In this document: one piece after another, positions 1-13,300 of the stretch
How positions within the stretch are numbered: the stretch's first letter is position 1
How the letters are laid out: each line of letters starts with the position of its first letter
DNA from: Pachyseris speciosa
Lineage: Eukaryota; Cnidaria; Anthozoa; Scleractinia; Pachyseridae
Length of the DNA: 64,000 nucleotides
Reading direction: 5' to 3'
Assembly: GCA_016490735.1 (NCBI GenBank)
Contig: JAEMWC010000390.1
Location: forward strand, 462,501 to 526,500
Notes under the pieces: model-generated
Databases searched by the model: none
What the model was told of the DNA's origin: nothing
Seen by the model: only the letters and a program-made list of their open reading frames with translations
Made by a program: the position numbers and the translations under genes

Positions 1-809
1 CCAGGCTCAAATGACATTTTCTAGTTACAGGTAGTTCAGAAAAAGCATAGATCAGTTATCAGGACTCTAAGTACTTACCCTAATTCCTTTCATTTTTGTG
101 AGGTTTTGACTCTTTGATAAAGCTTAAAATCTGGGCTGGTTTATTTGCAATACCAATCATTCATGTAGCACTTTACCTTTTCTGTCTTTAGTAACAAATT
201 TCATTAGCATTCAAGAAGTGTATAAATAAGAAAATACCCTTCCAAAAATTGAAAGGCATCAGGGACGGGATTATGGGACAATGCACACACATCAGGTTAG
301 ATCAATTATGTAGCTAGCCTGCGAGACCAACTGACCAGGATCATCCAACCCACCAAAGGAGGAGAATAGACAGTCATGTAGTTAGCAAAAATAATGATGA
401 GCGACAGGTAGTGGGGAGGATTTTCTCACTATGGCAGTGCTAGCATTTACACATGTACATCTGTCTCCTTGTCAGTGCTGCCTTGTGGGAGGAATCTCCC
501 CAAAGAAGGTCTACAATGCATGTTGCGGGTCGTCATAGTGTAGACTGTCTACAAATTGTAGGCGTAGGTAGACTTCACATTGGTGACAACCTATGGATAC
601 TGGAAAAGTGAGCAAAGAGGACTGACAATGGCCAGAAGGCAGAAGTTTCCTTGGTACTAATCTGGCACTAAACAGGTTGAAGAAGATCATCATATGATAG
701 GCAGTTTCAGCAGCTAAAACGTAAAACTTGTGGGATGTGGCTGGAGTGACAAGGATACTTCACAAATTACGTTTTCATTGCTTTTTGATATGTGGGTACT
801 TGAGCCTGA

Positions 810-874
810 GCATTAGCTATGCCATGCTGATGAGGCCTAACAAGGCCGAAACAGCTGTCCATGGCTGCTAATGC
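810..874 (+). ncRNA. Hammerhead ribozyme, type I, copy A
   Basis: All core elements are present. CTGATGA is at 827-833, stem II GGCC/loop TAACAA/GGCC at 834-847, GAAA at 848-851, a very short stem III from CAGCTG at 852-857, and the GTC cleavage triplet at 857-859. Stem I forms between GCATTAGC (810-817) plus GCCATG (821-826) and CATGGC (860-865) plus GCTAATGC (867-874), leaving a small internal loop. The stem III is so short that cleavage might need a dimer, as reported for other hammerheads with minimal stem III. Catalysis is inferred from conservation of the core. Confidence 0.85.
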
Positions 875-1062
875 TTGGCTCAGTCTTTGCTTTGGTATAT
901 TTAAGGGGTAATGCCTGCTACCATGTGGCCTTAGTGCCCTTAGAGTGGCTTCAGCTTACTTGATCACATTGATTTGTGAAGTATCCTTGTCACTCCAGCC
1001 ACATCCCACAAGCTTTACGTTTTCATTGCTTGTTTTATTGATACGTGGATACTTCAGCTTGA

Positions 1063-1127
1063 GCATTAGCTTTGCCATGCTGATGAGGCCTAACAAGGCC
1101 GAAACAGCTGTCCATAGCTGCTAATGC
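1063..1127 (+). ncRNA. Hammerhead ribozyme, type I, copy B
   Basis: Same architecture as the copy at 810-874: CTGATGA at 1080-1086, GGCC-TAACAA-GGCC at 1087-1100, GAAA at 1101-1104, cleavage GTC at 1110-1112. Stem I carries one change (CATAGC against GCCATG), giving a mismatch that may weaken it. Confidence 0.82.
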
Positions 1128-1234
1128 TTGGGCTCAATCTTTGCTTTGGTAGATTTAAGGGTAATGCCCGCTACCTTGTGGCCTTAGTGCCCTTAGAGTG
1201 GCTTAGCTTACTTGATCTCATTAATTTGTGAAGT

Positions 1235-3464
1235 ATCCCAGTTTCAGCAGTCATTGTGGGTAGATAGGAAGCTGCCAATGCGGTGATGAAAGAAGATGAA
1301 TCCAGGATCAAGACAAGAACACCAAGCAATAGGTTGTTTACCTTATGATGTCATTTGACCACCACAACAACAACAGTTCAGGCTACTTGGATTCAAATAA
1401 AAATAAGTACATGCACAATTATGTTCCTGATGGGAAAAAATGTACTCCTTGGCATTTTGTTCTCATGGCATCATAATGAGAATTGCCTTTTGCTACCCCT
1501 AGGGAGATTAGAGTGCTACAAGGCTAATGTAGGTAAATGAGCATGTAATTTGTAGAAACAGGACCTGGCATTGGATGGAGATCAAGTGGAGCATCTGTGC
1601 ACAAGTGATAAGGAAAGGACTGAATCCGTGGCAATATATTCATTCTGGCCTACTTTGCATGGCATATGAATGTTTGTGTACTCCATGTTTGGAGCATATG
1701 CTGATGCAGTCAACACGTTCAATAGGACTGGTTAATCCAGACATACCCACAGGGAAGCCGATGACATGTGCATAACCTGCCACCTACTGTCAGCCTGTGT
1801 GGCTCACTTGAAAGTAAGTCAGACTGCACCCTTGCTATAGACATTTGGTGTCCCTCAGTCACCCAAGACGTACATACAAAGCAAGTGGAGAAAAAAGATC
1901 TGCAATTAGCTAAGGTCACTTAGAATGATCTGCATCAAGGTGGTCTGGTCCGGCCAGATTCACTGCTATTCTCGAGATCATTGATGAGCTCATACTCATA
2001 TATGAAACAGTGTTCTTCAGCACCTCAGGCAGGGCATTACGTTGGTTCCCTTGCATCTCCTTGTCAGACATTATTCACTCCAACCCTATTCCTGTCATTT
2101 CCAGTTGTCAATAACACACTTTGGTTATGACTAATGAGTGTCTGTGCTTCTACAGACGGGCACATTTTTTGCATTGTGATCTTTTAGATGCTACTTGCTT
2201 GTTCACAGTGCGTGGACTCAGACTACCTCAACGGAGGAGGCATACCGGAGGACTGACAAAGTTCTTTAATATAATTTTACCTATTGGATGACATCATGAT
2301 GACTCGACAGAAGATTTTCCTTATATAGCAGAGTGATACCCAGCAAGCTATTCGAAACACCAACAATGGCTGACTTTCCCCATTAGTGATATGATCATCT
2401 TCCGATATTTGATGATAGACTCTACAAATTAACTCAACAGAAAAGTTTGCTTTGTAAGGATAGGAGGGTGATATCGTGCAGGTTATTCAACCGTAGCCTG
2501 CTGTGTGGACTTGTACACTGGTTTGATGATGGCTTTGCTTCAAGGTCTCTCAACTCAACTCTCTTCTTTCATTAACAGGACTGCCAATGTCTTTTTAGCA
2601 CCTTAGATGTCAGCTAGCTCTTTTGCAGCCTCCTTGTTGAGGACCTTCCTAAACACGCCTTGTCACTAATATGCATGGGTGTCTGTGCTTTTTAAAGACA
2701 TCTGCAAATTTGCAGAATGGTCCTGTACGTTGTTAGTCTTGCACCAGCCTCTGCCACTGACACAAGGTTCTCAACAGGATTTATTTTGGAAATGCCTAAG
2801 TTGTGTACACAACTAAGATGATCTCTCGTGTCTCTAAATCTTCACTTGTCAGACCGTACTGGTCATATTACTAAAACATTAAAAAGACTGTATATGGAGC
2901 TTGAAATTTATCTTTTATGCCAAAAAAAGGCAGACTCTTAACAAAGGATGATCACTCCTCTACAAAGAGCACTAGCTAAATCTAAAATGGTGCAACATAA
3001 ATAAGACCTTCTACACTTGTCTTAAATCAGAAGGCTAGTGAAGAATGGTGTGAGATACTATCAAACAGATGAAGAAAGTATTAAATAACAAGCAGATACG
3101 AGCATGGAACATATTTTGTATTGTGATACAAAACTAATGCCTCAACGGTACATACTTGATATTGTTCAAACAGCAAGATTTCAGCTGACTATGTAAAACC
3201 TACATTAAGTCCATTCTCAGATGAAAATCTATCAAATACCATATTCGTATATTTCTCTGATTGATAAGGAGATACTCACTGTAAGCATTAATACACTTGT
3301 AAGGGTACTTCAGAAAATCCTGTTTGTGTCCCTGGGTGTACCTCTCTGGGTTAATCAGGCCAGTAACCATCCTTCATCATTTCACCCTCTTGCTCATACT
3401 ATCAAATGATAACCTTGATAATGCTCCTGTTAAGACTTTCCTGTTACCGACTTAAGGTAAAGGT
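1235..3464. other. Intergenic, nothing identified
   Basis: No coding exon, RNA or clear repeat. A degenerate similarity exists between about 2010-2075 (CACCTCAGGCAGGGCATTAC..CTCCTTGTCAGACA) and 4055-4105 (CATCTCAGACAGGACATCAT..CTCCTTGTCAGACT), suggesting an old duplicated repeat. Confidence 0.4.
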
Positions 3465-3715
3465 AAAGTGTGCATACAAGCCAAGTGGCCCATCAGGTTG
3501 GAGCTTATCCTTGGTTCTGTAGCATGAAGCAACCAGGAGTATTTCTACTCATCCTTAGATGGGACGCTTGTCCAAAGCAGGGTTATCCCAAGTACAAAGT
3601 AATGTATTAAGTTGCACCGGTGTCCATTTATACACCTGATTGGAGAGAGGAACTGTGAGAGTAAAGTGTCTTGCCAAAGAACACTACAAAATGTCTACAG
3701 CCAGGGCCTGATCCA
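3465..3715. repeat. SINE/LINE-like fragment
   Basis: GGTAAAGGTAAAGTGTGCAT.. to GAGTAAAGTGTCTTGCCAAA GAACAC and GATCCAGAGATGAGCACACT resemble the terminal region of a dispersed non-LTR-type repeat. Only one copy is seen in this window, so the call is from general familiarity. Confidence 0.35.
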
Positions 3716-4630
3716 GAGATGAGCACACTGACCATGACGCCACTGTGCCTGTTACCAACTTGGCTATCTTTTTATTCATCATTTCCCACAATGCAAAAGA
3801 TATAAGACTTTTCAAGAAGGCTTCACAAAGGATTTTGCCTGATCGGGATAACAAACTTACACCCTGCACATTGTTGCAGTTACCCAGTGTTACTTTCTTT
3901 ACAATTGATATAATGACACCTTTTCTCCATTATCTCCCTAACATACTTGCATCAGTTAAGTGGATCTTGTACAAGTAAAATGCTTCTGAGGATTCCTTCT
4001 TGTCGAGGTGAGGTCAATATGGTAATGCCAACACATCTTTGGAAGCGTGCCTTTAGCATCTCAGACAGGACATCATTTTGTTCTGCTGCACCTCCTTGTC
4101 AGACTTCAAAGACTACCTGTTGATGATCTATCAAACACAGTCAGTCCAGCATTCTTCCCGTTCCCTCTCAGTTCTCAGTACTTAACACACCTTGCTTTTC
4201 AAAATTTGGAACTTGTGCTTTTTGACAATGCCCACACATTAATCTATGATCCCGTACGCTGTGCATTAGTCCTCTACCCATGCAAGGTTCCTATCCAATC
4301 TTCTCTGTGACCTTATGAATGGTTTTACTTGAGCATTGCTCAGGATGTAATTATAATGATGACCATTGTCTTCAAACTAAGTACAGGATATAATTATACA
4401 ATAGGACTAAAATGCAACTCGTGTGGAAGCTAGAAGTGTTGAATATTACAACATCATTTAGACCTACTCTACTTGCAGTTTATGAGGACCCCATGTAAAA
4501 TGAATATTAAACTTTGTCCTGGCGAAATCCTAACTTGCACGTAATACTATTTCCTTGGCCTTAAATACACACAGCATACATATTTATTACATTCATTCCA
4601 GCTCTCAACCACTTGACCACATCTCCTTAA

Positions 4631-5580
4631 CCCATTGACTACCGGCTGTTTTTACATTTTCGGAATGATTTTCCACCTATAAACGATGAATAGCAATTCG
4701 TGACTCTTTATTTGAACTACCAGGGAAAAGTGGTGCTGTCCTAAGCCACTGGAGGCTCAAGGTTTCTGAAAACGTCATTTTGACGTAGCTATTTTTTATC
4801 CGTGAAGCGACAACAATGGCCCAAGTTCGGTTTGCTTGCGATTTCTGCTAAATTTACAGCCATTTTTCATCTTTAGCGGCTGCCTGATGAGCATCATTAA
4901 GCGTGACGGTAGCTAAGAGTCCACTTTCTCAGAGAATCGAGCAAAGTGATGTACTTTGTTGTTGAATTTGGCTTGTTACTTGACGACCTACCGCCACATA
5001 TTTTGGAATTTCTGTGTACTGAAGATGACCACGAGCAGGAAATTTTGGCGGTAGGTCGGAGTGGCTGTAGACTTAGTTTATATGTGAAAGAATTGAGGGA
5101 AGGAACGGGCGATGTCAAAAATTCTCGTTAGTTCCCAGCATGCAATGCGCTCAAGATGTTGAAAATGTCGGAAAGGCCCGAATGCACTGGACCAAAAGGC
5201 TGTATCTACGCTCGGGAGAAGAATATGAACAAAAAAAGTCATTTCTAAGCTAGAAAAAGGACTGAATTTCGTTATGATGGTTGAATTTTGGTTTTTCGAC
5301 GATGATTTCCTTAAAAAACATGAAGGCAAAAAGGGGCATTTTTGTCGTTTCTCTTTGACGTTAAAAACGGCCAGTTTCGTTCTTGTCCAAACTCAAAAGG
5401 CCATATTTGGTAAAAATCGCTACGTTTCTTGCATTTATTGGATATCCAAATTTAAAGGGCATTCCATTTCGTGCTCACAACTAACAGTTAAGGCAATATT
5501 CGTGCGATTGAGAAAGTTGCAATGTTTTGAAGCATGGGAGTTTTTTACGGCCGGTTTTGGCCGGCACGGGTGCCAATGGG
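4631..5580. mobile_element. piggyBac-like nonautonomous element with TTAA duplication
   Basis: Both ends are flanked by TTAA (4627-4630 and 5581-5584). The terminal repeats begin CCCATTGACTACC on the left and CCCATTGGCACCC on the complement of the right, matching the CCC-start plus TTAA rule of piggyBac elements. An internal 12-bp inverted pair CGACCTACCGCC (near 4983) and GGCGGTAGGTCG (near 5048) is present. Short open frames exist, but none resembles a transposase, so the element is probably nonautonomous. Confidence 0.75.
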
Positions 5581-6894
5581 TTAAGTGCCACCACAAGATG
5601 GGTGGGAAATATGTTTCTCAACATGGTCTTGCAATGGAATCGAATATGTATCTTTCTGGTCAGTGTCAACAGTGTTGGAAAACTTGTCTAGGATTATATA
5701 CAGCCCACATCTGCTTTCAGTAGAACCTGGTTGTAATTAATCTACGTCTCACTAGTTCCACTCAGGAATGAATTTCTCGACACCCCTCTTCACGATGACT
5801 GCAATTCTTGTAATAACGTTCTAAGTTATCTTTCTTGACTGAGAACAGCGTGTGTTTTATGCGCCAAATATTATTGACTCCGCCAGCACAAAATGATGGC
5901 AAGGATATTAATTTTTTTAACATTTATTTTATTATCACAAAATCACCTACAACACTTTCACTACAAAATTTAAGGTTACAAAAATTACATTACAAGAATT
6001 GAGATTACAATACTTAATACATCATACAACCAGGCTTGCTTTGAGGCATACGTAAATTAAATTATAACCGTTTACAGTAACGAGAGGAGAAGGATATGAA
6101 TTATGGCAACCTCTTTTCACCTGTCTGTAGACCTGGTTACCTGTGAATGTCTAGAAGTGATACACGACCCTTAAAATAAAGAAGCTAATAACAGTCTTTG
6201 ACTTACTGGTTCGACCGAATAACACCATACTGCTCGCGCAAGACTAATGCTAGAAGAAGTGGGAACTTACCCGATTTACCTTTACTCTCATAAGCTCGTC
6301 ATGTAGAGTGAACCTTGATTCTATGTAACGGGACGTGCGGAACGATAGGGTATCGTGTTCGAGGCTTTTTCACAAGAATTGGGTATCGATTTAATTACTA
6401 CTATAACTTTGTCTTAAAACGGGGCATCTGTTCCTTAAAATCGATCGACATTATCATAGACAATTGTGTTAACCTGGGAGAAACTGAATTTACAGAGTAA
6501 TGAAAGTTATTCAGCACTGACCAATATCCAGCTGTCACCTTTTTAATCGTGATGTACAAGGTTGTCCGATTTCGACTCTGTACGTTAATGCTAATCTAAG
6601 TGGAAGTGTGATCATACGAAATAAAAGCTGGTCAACAGTACCTTTTGATGTTGGTGTTTTTAAAATAAGCCGTAGAAAGTTATCCTAAGTTTTGAATTTG
6701 TTAATAATATCCTGGAGGACAATTCAAATGAAAGCTGCTTAAAGTTTTTATTCGTGCGGTTTATATGGGTAAATTTCCTTGAAGTGGAAATCGGTGAGTG
6801 ATTCAAAACAAACAAACAAGAAAGTAAATACGGGAGGATGACGCCCTGTCATCCGTCTGTTGAAGGCCGCAGTGGAGGAAGCGCAGTTATTTAA

Positions 6895-7265
6895 GAAGCA
6901 CGGTCACGATATTTTGGGTCATTATTACAGAGACAAAAAAATGCATTTAAATAATGCGAAACAGTGAAATAACAAATTTTCAGGGAAGACAAGCACCAAA
7001 GACACAAGAATAAATGCAAATATGGCAAGAATAAATATGATGGTAAAGGATGGAGAAGATTGAAACGGATTACAAATTACGTTTTTGAAAAATTTAGCCT
7101 AATTTAGCCTTGTACATGTAATCCATATTTGCCATATTTGCATTTATTCTTGTCTCTTTGGTGCTTATCTTCCCTGAAAATTTGTTATTTCACTGTTTTG
7201 CATCAGTTGAGTGGATTTTTCTTTATCTCTCTAATAATGACCCAGAATATCGTGACCGTGCTCCT
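6895..7265. mobile_element. TTAA-flanked foldback element
   Basis: The left end is GAAGCACGGTCACGATAT and the right-end complement is AGGAGCACGGTCACGATAT, with TTAA on each side (6891-6894 and 7266-7269). The arms continue through GGGTCATTATTA and an inner pair around CAAATATGGCAAGAATAAAT, so the element can fold into a long hairpin. It has no coding content. The ends resemble the element at 60244-60625. Confidence 0.7.
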
Positions 7266-7926
7266 TTAAAGCGAGGAAAGCCGGCACAGTTACTGCTGGT
7301 TTATCATTAGCAGTTAACTTGCATTTTGCAAACGAACTATGTCATAACTTGAGAAATGATATGAAGTGATCTTTCAGAAGATATGGACGTTCCTAGGAAT
7401 TTGGGATTTACCAAGTCAGCCCACAGTTTTCTACCGAAATTTCAGAAATTACTTTTCATTACCCTTGTGCCCAATGCCTCAATGACAGATTTCCCTACCC
7501 TTTCATATACTTCGACTCGTGAAATCCCTACCCTTTCATATACATGAAGCGTGAAAAAGCTACCTCTTTTGGGCGGAGCCTCCCCGTATAGGCCATTATA
7601 GGTAGTACTCCTCCCCCTCCCCCCGGGTGTTCAACCAGAAAGTCAAAGTAAACAGAACTGTTTTCCATCCTGCCTCTCCTGCCCTCCCATGGGGCCGAAG
7701 AGTGAAATAGCCCTCGAGTTACAAGCAAAAGTCAAAACACTTGGCGACAAAGAATAGCATCTAAAATTTATTCCCATTCAATGGAAACTTGACATTTTTC
7801 AGGTACAAAGCATCAGAAAATATTCGTTGGCTATTCAGTTGAGTACCGCTAATTGCGATATTATAAAACTTAGTCTTCGTAATTGATTTTTAGAACAAAA
7901 TTTACTTCTGGTTCATTTAGAAACTA

Positions 7927-8322
7927 AGGGCGCATTTCATTGGCACTATTTCCTTTATTCCTTTTCCGGTTTAGGAAAGTGAGAATAAGTGGAATAAGGT
8001 TTTCCATAAAATAGCATATTTTCTAAACCGGAATACTCTTGGCGGAAGTGAAGTGGGAAGAGCGCGCGGGATAGTCTGGACCGAGCACCTGACCCTGACT
8101 TCCGGTACACGTCACGGGCTTGGCGGGCCGCGCACGATTTCCCGCCAAAAGTAATTCTCAACGAAATGTATATTCAGTAAACCGTATTGCGTTCATTCCG
8201 TTTATTCGGTTTATCGGGAGCATTCCGAAAACGGAATGGTGCCGAAAAACACGATTACCGTCAATTCCTAGTAATCCTATTTCGGAATATCTCCCCCGCC
8301 CGACCAAAATAAAATGTGCCCT
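7927..8322. mobile_element. MITE-like element with AGGGCRCATTT ends
   Basis: Left end AGGGCGCATTTCATT; right-end complement AGGGCACATTTTATT. Internal repeats of TTCCGGTTTA and GGAATA type are present. No coding content, and no clear target duplication. It lies just downstream of the P4HA gene 1 stop codon (8538), and a minus-strand AATAAA at 8206-8201 inside it might serve that gene. Confidence 0.5.
8201..8206 (-). promoter_or_regulatory. Possible poly(A) signal for P4HA gene 1
   Basis: AATAAA on the minus strand about 330 bp past the stop codon. It is one of few candidates there, and unproven. Confidence 0.3.
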
Positions 8323-8537
8323 AATTTTTCTCTATTTTGGTTGGCTTGGGATGGCATCTACATGTACTTAACTTAGTTATGGCTACGTCTTTTCCTTTGG
8401 TTGACTATCAAGCTCATCTCTCAGGCTGAAAACTGACCAACAAACCTATCTGATAAGCGAAGTACAAGCGACATTTAAAAGTTGATAGAGTTATTTCCAT
8501 ATTTTAGACTTTACATAGCATTTATAAGGCGATGCTT

Positions 8538-10329
8538 TCACTCATGGCGTGAAAGAGCACAGCGTCGCCTGAACTCTTGACCTCGTTCGTGGATCCACTT
8601 GTTTGCCACTGAAAACATGATGATATGAGCTTTTATTAATAGGCCGAAAGTGAATACGGAAATTATCTACTCGTGAGGAAAAAATGCCACTAACTATAAT
8701 TACATGGCTGAGGGTAATATGTAACTTATTCACTCATTAATGTCACGGTTAACCAGGATGAAAGTGAATACTGGATTTATTTTCTCGTGAATGATGTCAT
8801 GAACATAAACTTTGAAACTTCTGAAAGTGAATAACTGTTATGAAGTCATATCCACTCGTAAGCAAAAATACAGTGGAATTAGTTCTGGCGATCGCATGGC
8901 ATGCGTCTCAAAGCGCTTTCAAATTAAAGGCGCCACGTCACAAATTTTAGTCTTAGTACACCAAAGCACCTGAGGCGTTTGTACAACAGGAGAGCCAAAA
9001 CGTCACCAGTCCAGTTTTGTTTTAAACGACTTTGCTAGAGCTAGAGCAGTAACACTTGCGGGACTGTTTATTACGCTGCTAAGTTTGTATGCAAGATTGT
9101 TTACTATGCGCCTGCGCATGTGAACATCTTCCTAAGGAATATGCATAATAGATGGCTAAAAATTGTTTCATTATCATTACATTATTAATAACTGTATAAC
9201 ACCCTGAAGAATAAACTCACCCCACTTGCTGCCAACCAGTACAGGGCATCCAGCGTGCCTCGTGCTATCATCACCATCGCCACTGCGCTTTAAGTTCCAC
9301 CAGAAGGCCGCGTCTCCCTGAATGGGAAAAAAAATTAACATGATTATCGCAAATTTACACTGCTAGTAGACCCTGTCTGGATAGTGGTGTAGGCTTGGAC
9401 GAGCCATCAACAGCGCAGGGAGACTGAGGCGAGGATAATTTATTTAAGCTCGATAGCGTGGGGAGTGGTTGCCCAGTCTCCCGAGCCAAGGGTTCGTGTA
9501 ACACCGTTCATTTTATCGTTAGCTCTTAAGAGCTCTATGAGTTACCGTTGTCAAGTTCCAGGTTTACAATCTTTTTCGACACTTGTTTGACAACCATCCA
9601 ACACGGCCGAACTTAACATCAGCCACTCATTTTTTCTTTTAATTCAGCAAATTTTAAAGTACCTGTAGCTTTGCTTCGGACTCACCTTACTGGGAAATAG
9701 TGTTGTTCCAACTTGAGTGAACACAGTCCCACCACCAGCTTCAACGTTACTCATCTAAAAAAAAAACACTCTGATTAAACACTACCTTATATTTCTCTTT
9801 TCTTACTCCAACGTTCGATACAATTTGACGAAGAACACATGAAACAAAAACCACCGGTGGCTTTCCTGCCAACTGTGGAATCTGTCGAGTTCAAGCTCTT
9901 TATATTTGGATCTCTCCTGCTTCAGCGGTTTGGGATGTCACAAATTGAAGCTGTCACGCAACGCTCGAAACAACGTTGCGGAGGTCATTGATCTCCGACA
10001 AAACTTGGCTGTCACGCAAGGATTCTCGAGGTATGCAAGTTGTCACCAATCGAGAGCACCGCTTGTGTTGAAGCATTGAAACGCTGCAAATATGATTTCG
10101 ACTTACATAAGCCAAGAATGTGGCAATTCTGTTCCCAGTGCCTAATGACGTAAACTTGTCTTCGTTATCCTATAAATTCAAAGACCAAAACAAAACAATA
10201 AATAAACAAAGGAAGGAATAAACGAGGGAATGAAATGGAGCTGTCAGAAGTACGAAAAACAAAAACAATAAATAAATAAATAAATAAATAAATAAAAGGA
10301 AAAAGCAAATAAATAATGATGATGATGAC

Positions 10330-10371
<42 letters not shown>

Positions 10372-13300
10372 AATAATAATGAATAATGTCGTTTATACGG
10401 CGCACATATCCCAAGGGTTCAAGGCACTTCACAATAATACTGTACAGTAAATAGATTATTGTTATTATAGTAAAATCAAGCATTCAGCATGATCACCTCC
10501 GTTTACTCACAGGCGGCCCAAGCTCACGATAAGAGACATACACCACGAACGTGACTCAAGCGTATCGGCGTATAAGGTGATGTTGTGTTACAGCGGTTTG
10601 AATTTGAATTACAAAGGTTTGTATGGGAAGAGAATGGATTTGTTTTCAATAGCAGAAATTATTGTTTGAAAATAAAGTTGACTTACTTTGTTGTCTTGTA
10701 ACAAAGTGAACCCGGCGGGGGTAGACAACGACCAGTTGCAAATTGGTTTGCCAGTCGCCAACTGGTCGCTGTATACCCCCGCCGGGTTCACTTTTGTTAC
10801 CCAGCGTGCTGTTTTAAAGTTCAGTAAGTCCATGGCGTTCTGGCAGAGCACTTGCTAAAATTCAGCAGCGCAGCTGACTCGAAAGAAAAGCTTTGTAGCG
10901 AAGGCGATGGGGCCGCAATCGACCCGGGATTTCACTGAGAGGAAAGCTTAACATCTCTATTTCGATTCTATGGAGGAACTGTGACTGCAGGGCAATTTTC
11001 AGTGGGGTTTTTTTGGCTTCGAGTGGCGGGCATTCCGGAAATCAATGTTCTGCCTTGCGCTTCTCTTAGCAGTGGAAACTCCGATAATCGCTAACTCGCC
11101 GAAATGGCTTCAAATCGGCCTGAGAAGCTGACAAATGACAAAGGATAAAACAAGGCAACAAAGTCAACTTTATTTTCAAACAACGATAATTTCTACTATT
11201 GAAAACAAATCCATTCTCTTCCCATACAAACCTTTGTAATTCAAATTCAAACCGTTGTAACACACCACTACCTTATACGCTGATACGCTAGAGTCACCTT
11301 CGTGGCGTATGTCTCTTATTGTGAGCTTGGGCCGACTGTGCTTTACTGAGTTCACAGTATACTGAGTTTCAGTATACTGAAAACTAATCTCGTTGCTTAC
11401 CCGTGCGAAGTCATAATGAGGTTCATAATGTCCGGCTATTCCGTAGTTCACAATCTACAGAAAAGTAAAACAAACAACATTACCGACGCTTTTTTCAGGC
11501 TTTAGCTGAAGTGGTGACGATCACTCACATCTTCAATCCTTAACCCACAGTGCAAAGAAATTCATTCTCACTGCACAGAAACATTAAACTGGCATGTGAT
11601 GACCGCGCCTAGTTAGGGGTTGGCAATTGGCCATGTTCTAAACGAGTAAGGGCCTGGGAACGAATCCAAATTCCATTGAAAATCAATGAAATTGATTTAA
11701 ATTGATTCTCACATGAAAGGGTATCTCAAAAAAAGCATTTTCAGCAAGCTTCAGTGCGTTTGATTGAAAAGCCACCAGATAACATGCATTTTAAACTTGA
11801 AAAAATCCCATACAAATGTCTCTATTTCGGAAAGTGTGTTCTTCCAAACCATACAAAGTCTCTAATTTTCACAATTTTCAAAAGCATTTTTTTCAGCTCC
11901 AATACAACTGAACAGCATCAAATTTTGTGCAAAATTTGTCCCCGTGACATGTCCCATGAAGTTCAACAAGTTGAACTCCGTGCGACATGTTGCAGGGACA
12001 CATTTTGCACAAAATTCATGTTGCACGAGTGAAAAAGGTGTCAACACACACGAGGGGATGTGTTCCTGCAACATGTCCCTGAAACATATCCCGAGAACTT
12101 TTTCACAAGTGTGCAAACTCTGCGATTTGGTCTCTGCTACATGTCCCTGCTACACATCCCTGCAACATGTCCCTCAGTGTGTACTTAACGCAATTTTTTC
12201 CCTGCTTCATGCTGCAGCAACATGTTCCTGCAACATGTCCCCTCGTGTGGGCCCACCTTTAACGTCAACCTCTGACAACTGTTGATGGACTTCTTAACTC
12301 TTACAGCCCCATTGTTGACATAATTATTCTCCCCTTTCGAAGCGCGCAAGCTGATTGGTTAAAATCCGTGGACTACAAAGCAGACTTTCTATGAGCGAAT
12401 GCTCCGAATAGTCTACTGCTTACATGTAACACGGTCAACTAGGGCTAATTCATCACTATCACCTTTCCCGTCCAGTTTATCAAACGTCTTTTAATCCATA
12501 CCTGAAGCTCTTCAGCGGTGTCTATCGTGAGTCCCGTCACGTCTTCGATGCGCAGACTCACCCGCCTGATCACCTCGTGATCTTCGTCCTTCAACCAGCC
12601 ACTTACAGGAAGTAAACAAATATACAATGTAAACAAACTACTGCGAGTAGCCAAAACGAGAAGATAATGAAACTAATCAAATGACGACAACCTAAACAAA
12701 TGAAATGACAATTGAAACAAACAAACCAACGTTAGATAAACAAATCTACACTACTGACTTCACAAACAAAAAGCCGTAAACAAATAAACAAACGACAACC
12801 TTTAGTTAATACACAAAACCCAGCTAAAGCAAACAAAACGACTAAACTGAATAAACAAACAATAGACCACAAATCATTTCAGGTTAAGCAAGAACAAAAA
12901 GACTGTAATCTGTTGATTTGTTTCAGGCGCTTTCAGGAGAATGAAGCCTACTGAACTGCAATCTTGGACAAAACGTTTGAGAAAATGTCGCTTCGAGGCG
13001 TTTCCAAGAGTAAACACCTGAGCCAACAACGGAATCTCTAAACCCAACCCCTTCCTCCGAATCAACTTTTTCAAACGTTTTTCAACATTGAATGGGAAGA
13101 TGGGGCAGGAGGGAGGAAGTTACTGTAGTGGCACTGTTGAGACACATACATCGCATACATTGGGGTTTTTGGTTGATTCTCAACGTTTGTCCAAGATTTC
13201 CGATTTCTCTAACTTTGGATTTTCCCTTTTTTTATAGGCAGGTAAAAAAAAATGACAAAATTTAATCACAGTGCTATGTTGTTGCTTTTCTTCAGTTACA

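Larger units (their letters stand above)
717..1234 (+). mobile_element. Retrozyme-like tandem repeat with two hammerhead ribozymes
   Basis: Two hammerhead cores lie in the same orientation, with cleavage sites 253 nt apart (after 859 and after 1112), so one full monomer spans 860-1112 with partial units on both sides. The unit contains no ORF. Metazoan retrozymes are known as small tandem repeats with type I hammerheads that give circular RNAs, and this arrangement fits that class. The left border (about 717-765, CTTGTGGGATGTGGCTGGAG) is an inverted copy of the monomer segment found near 980-1015, so the array was rearranged. A second array occurs at 49719-50393. Confidence 0.82.

Noticed and set aside
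10244..10483. Open frame encoding a poly-His tract
   Set aside because: It is a translation of the GAT microsatellite with no other coding signs.
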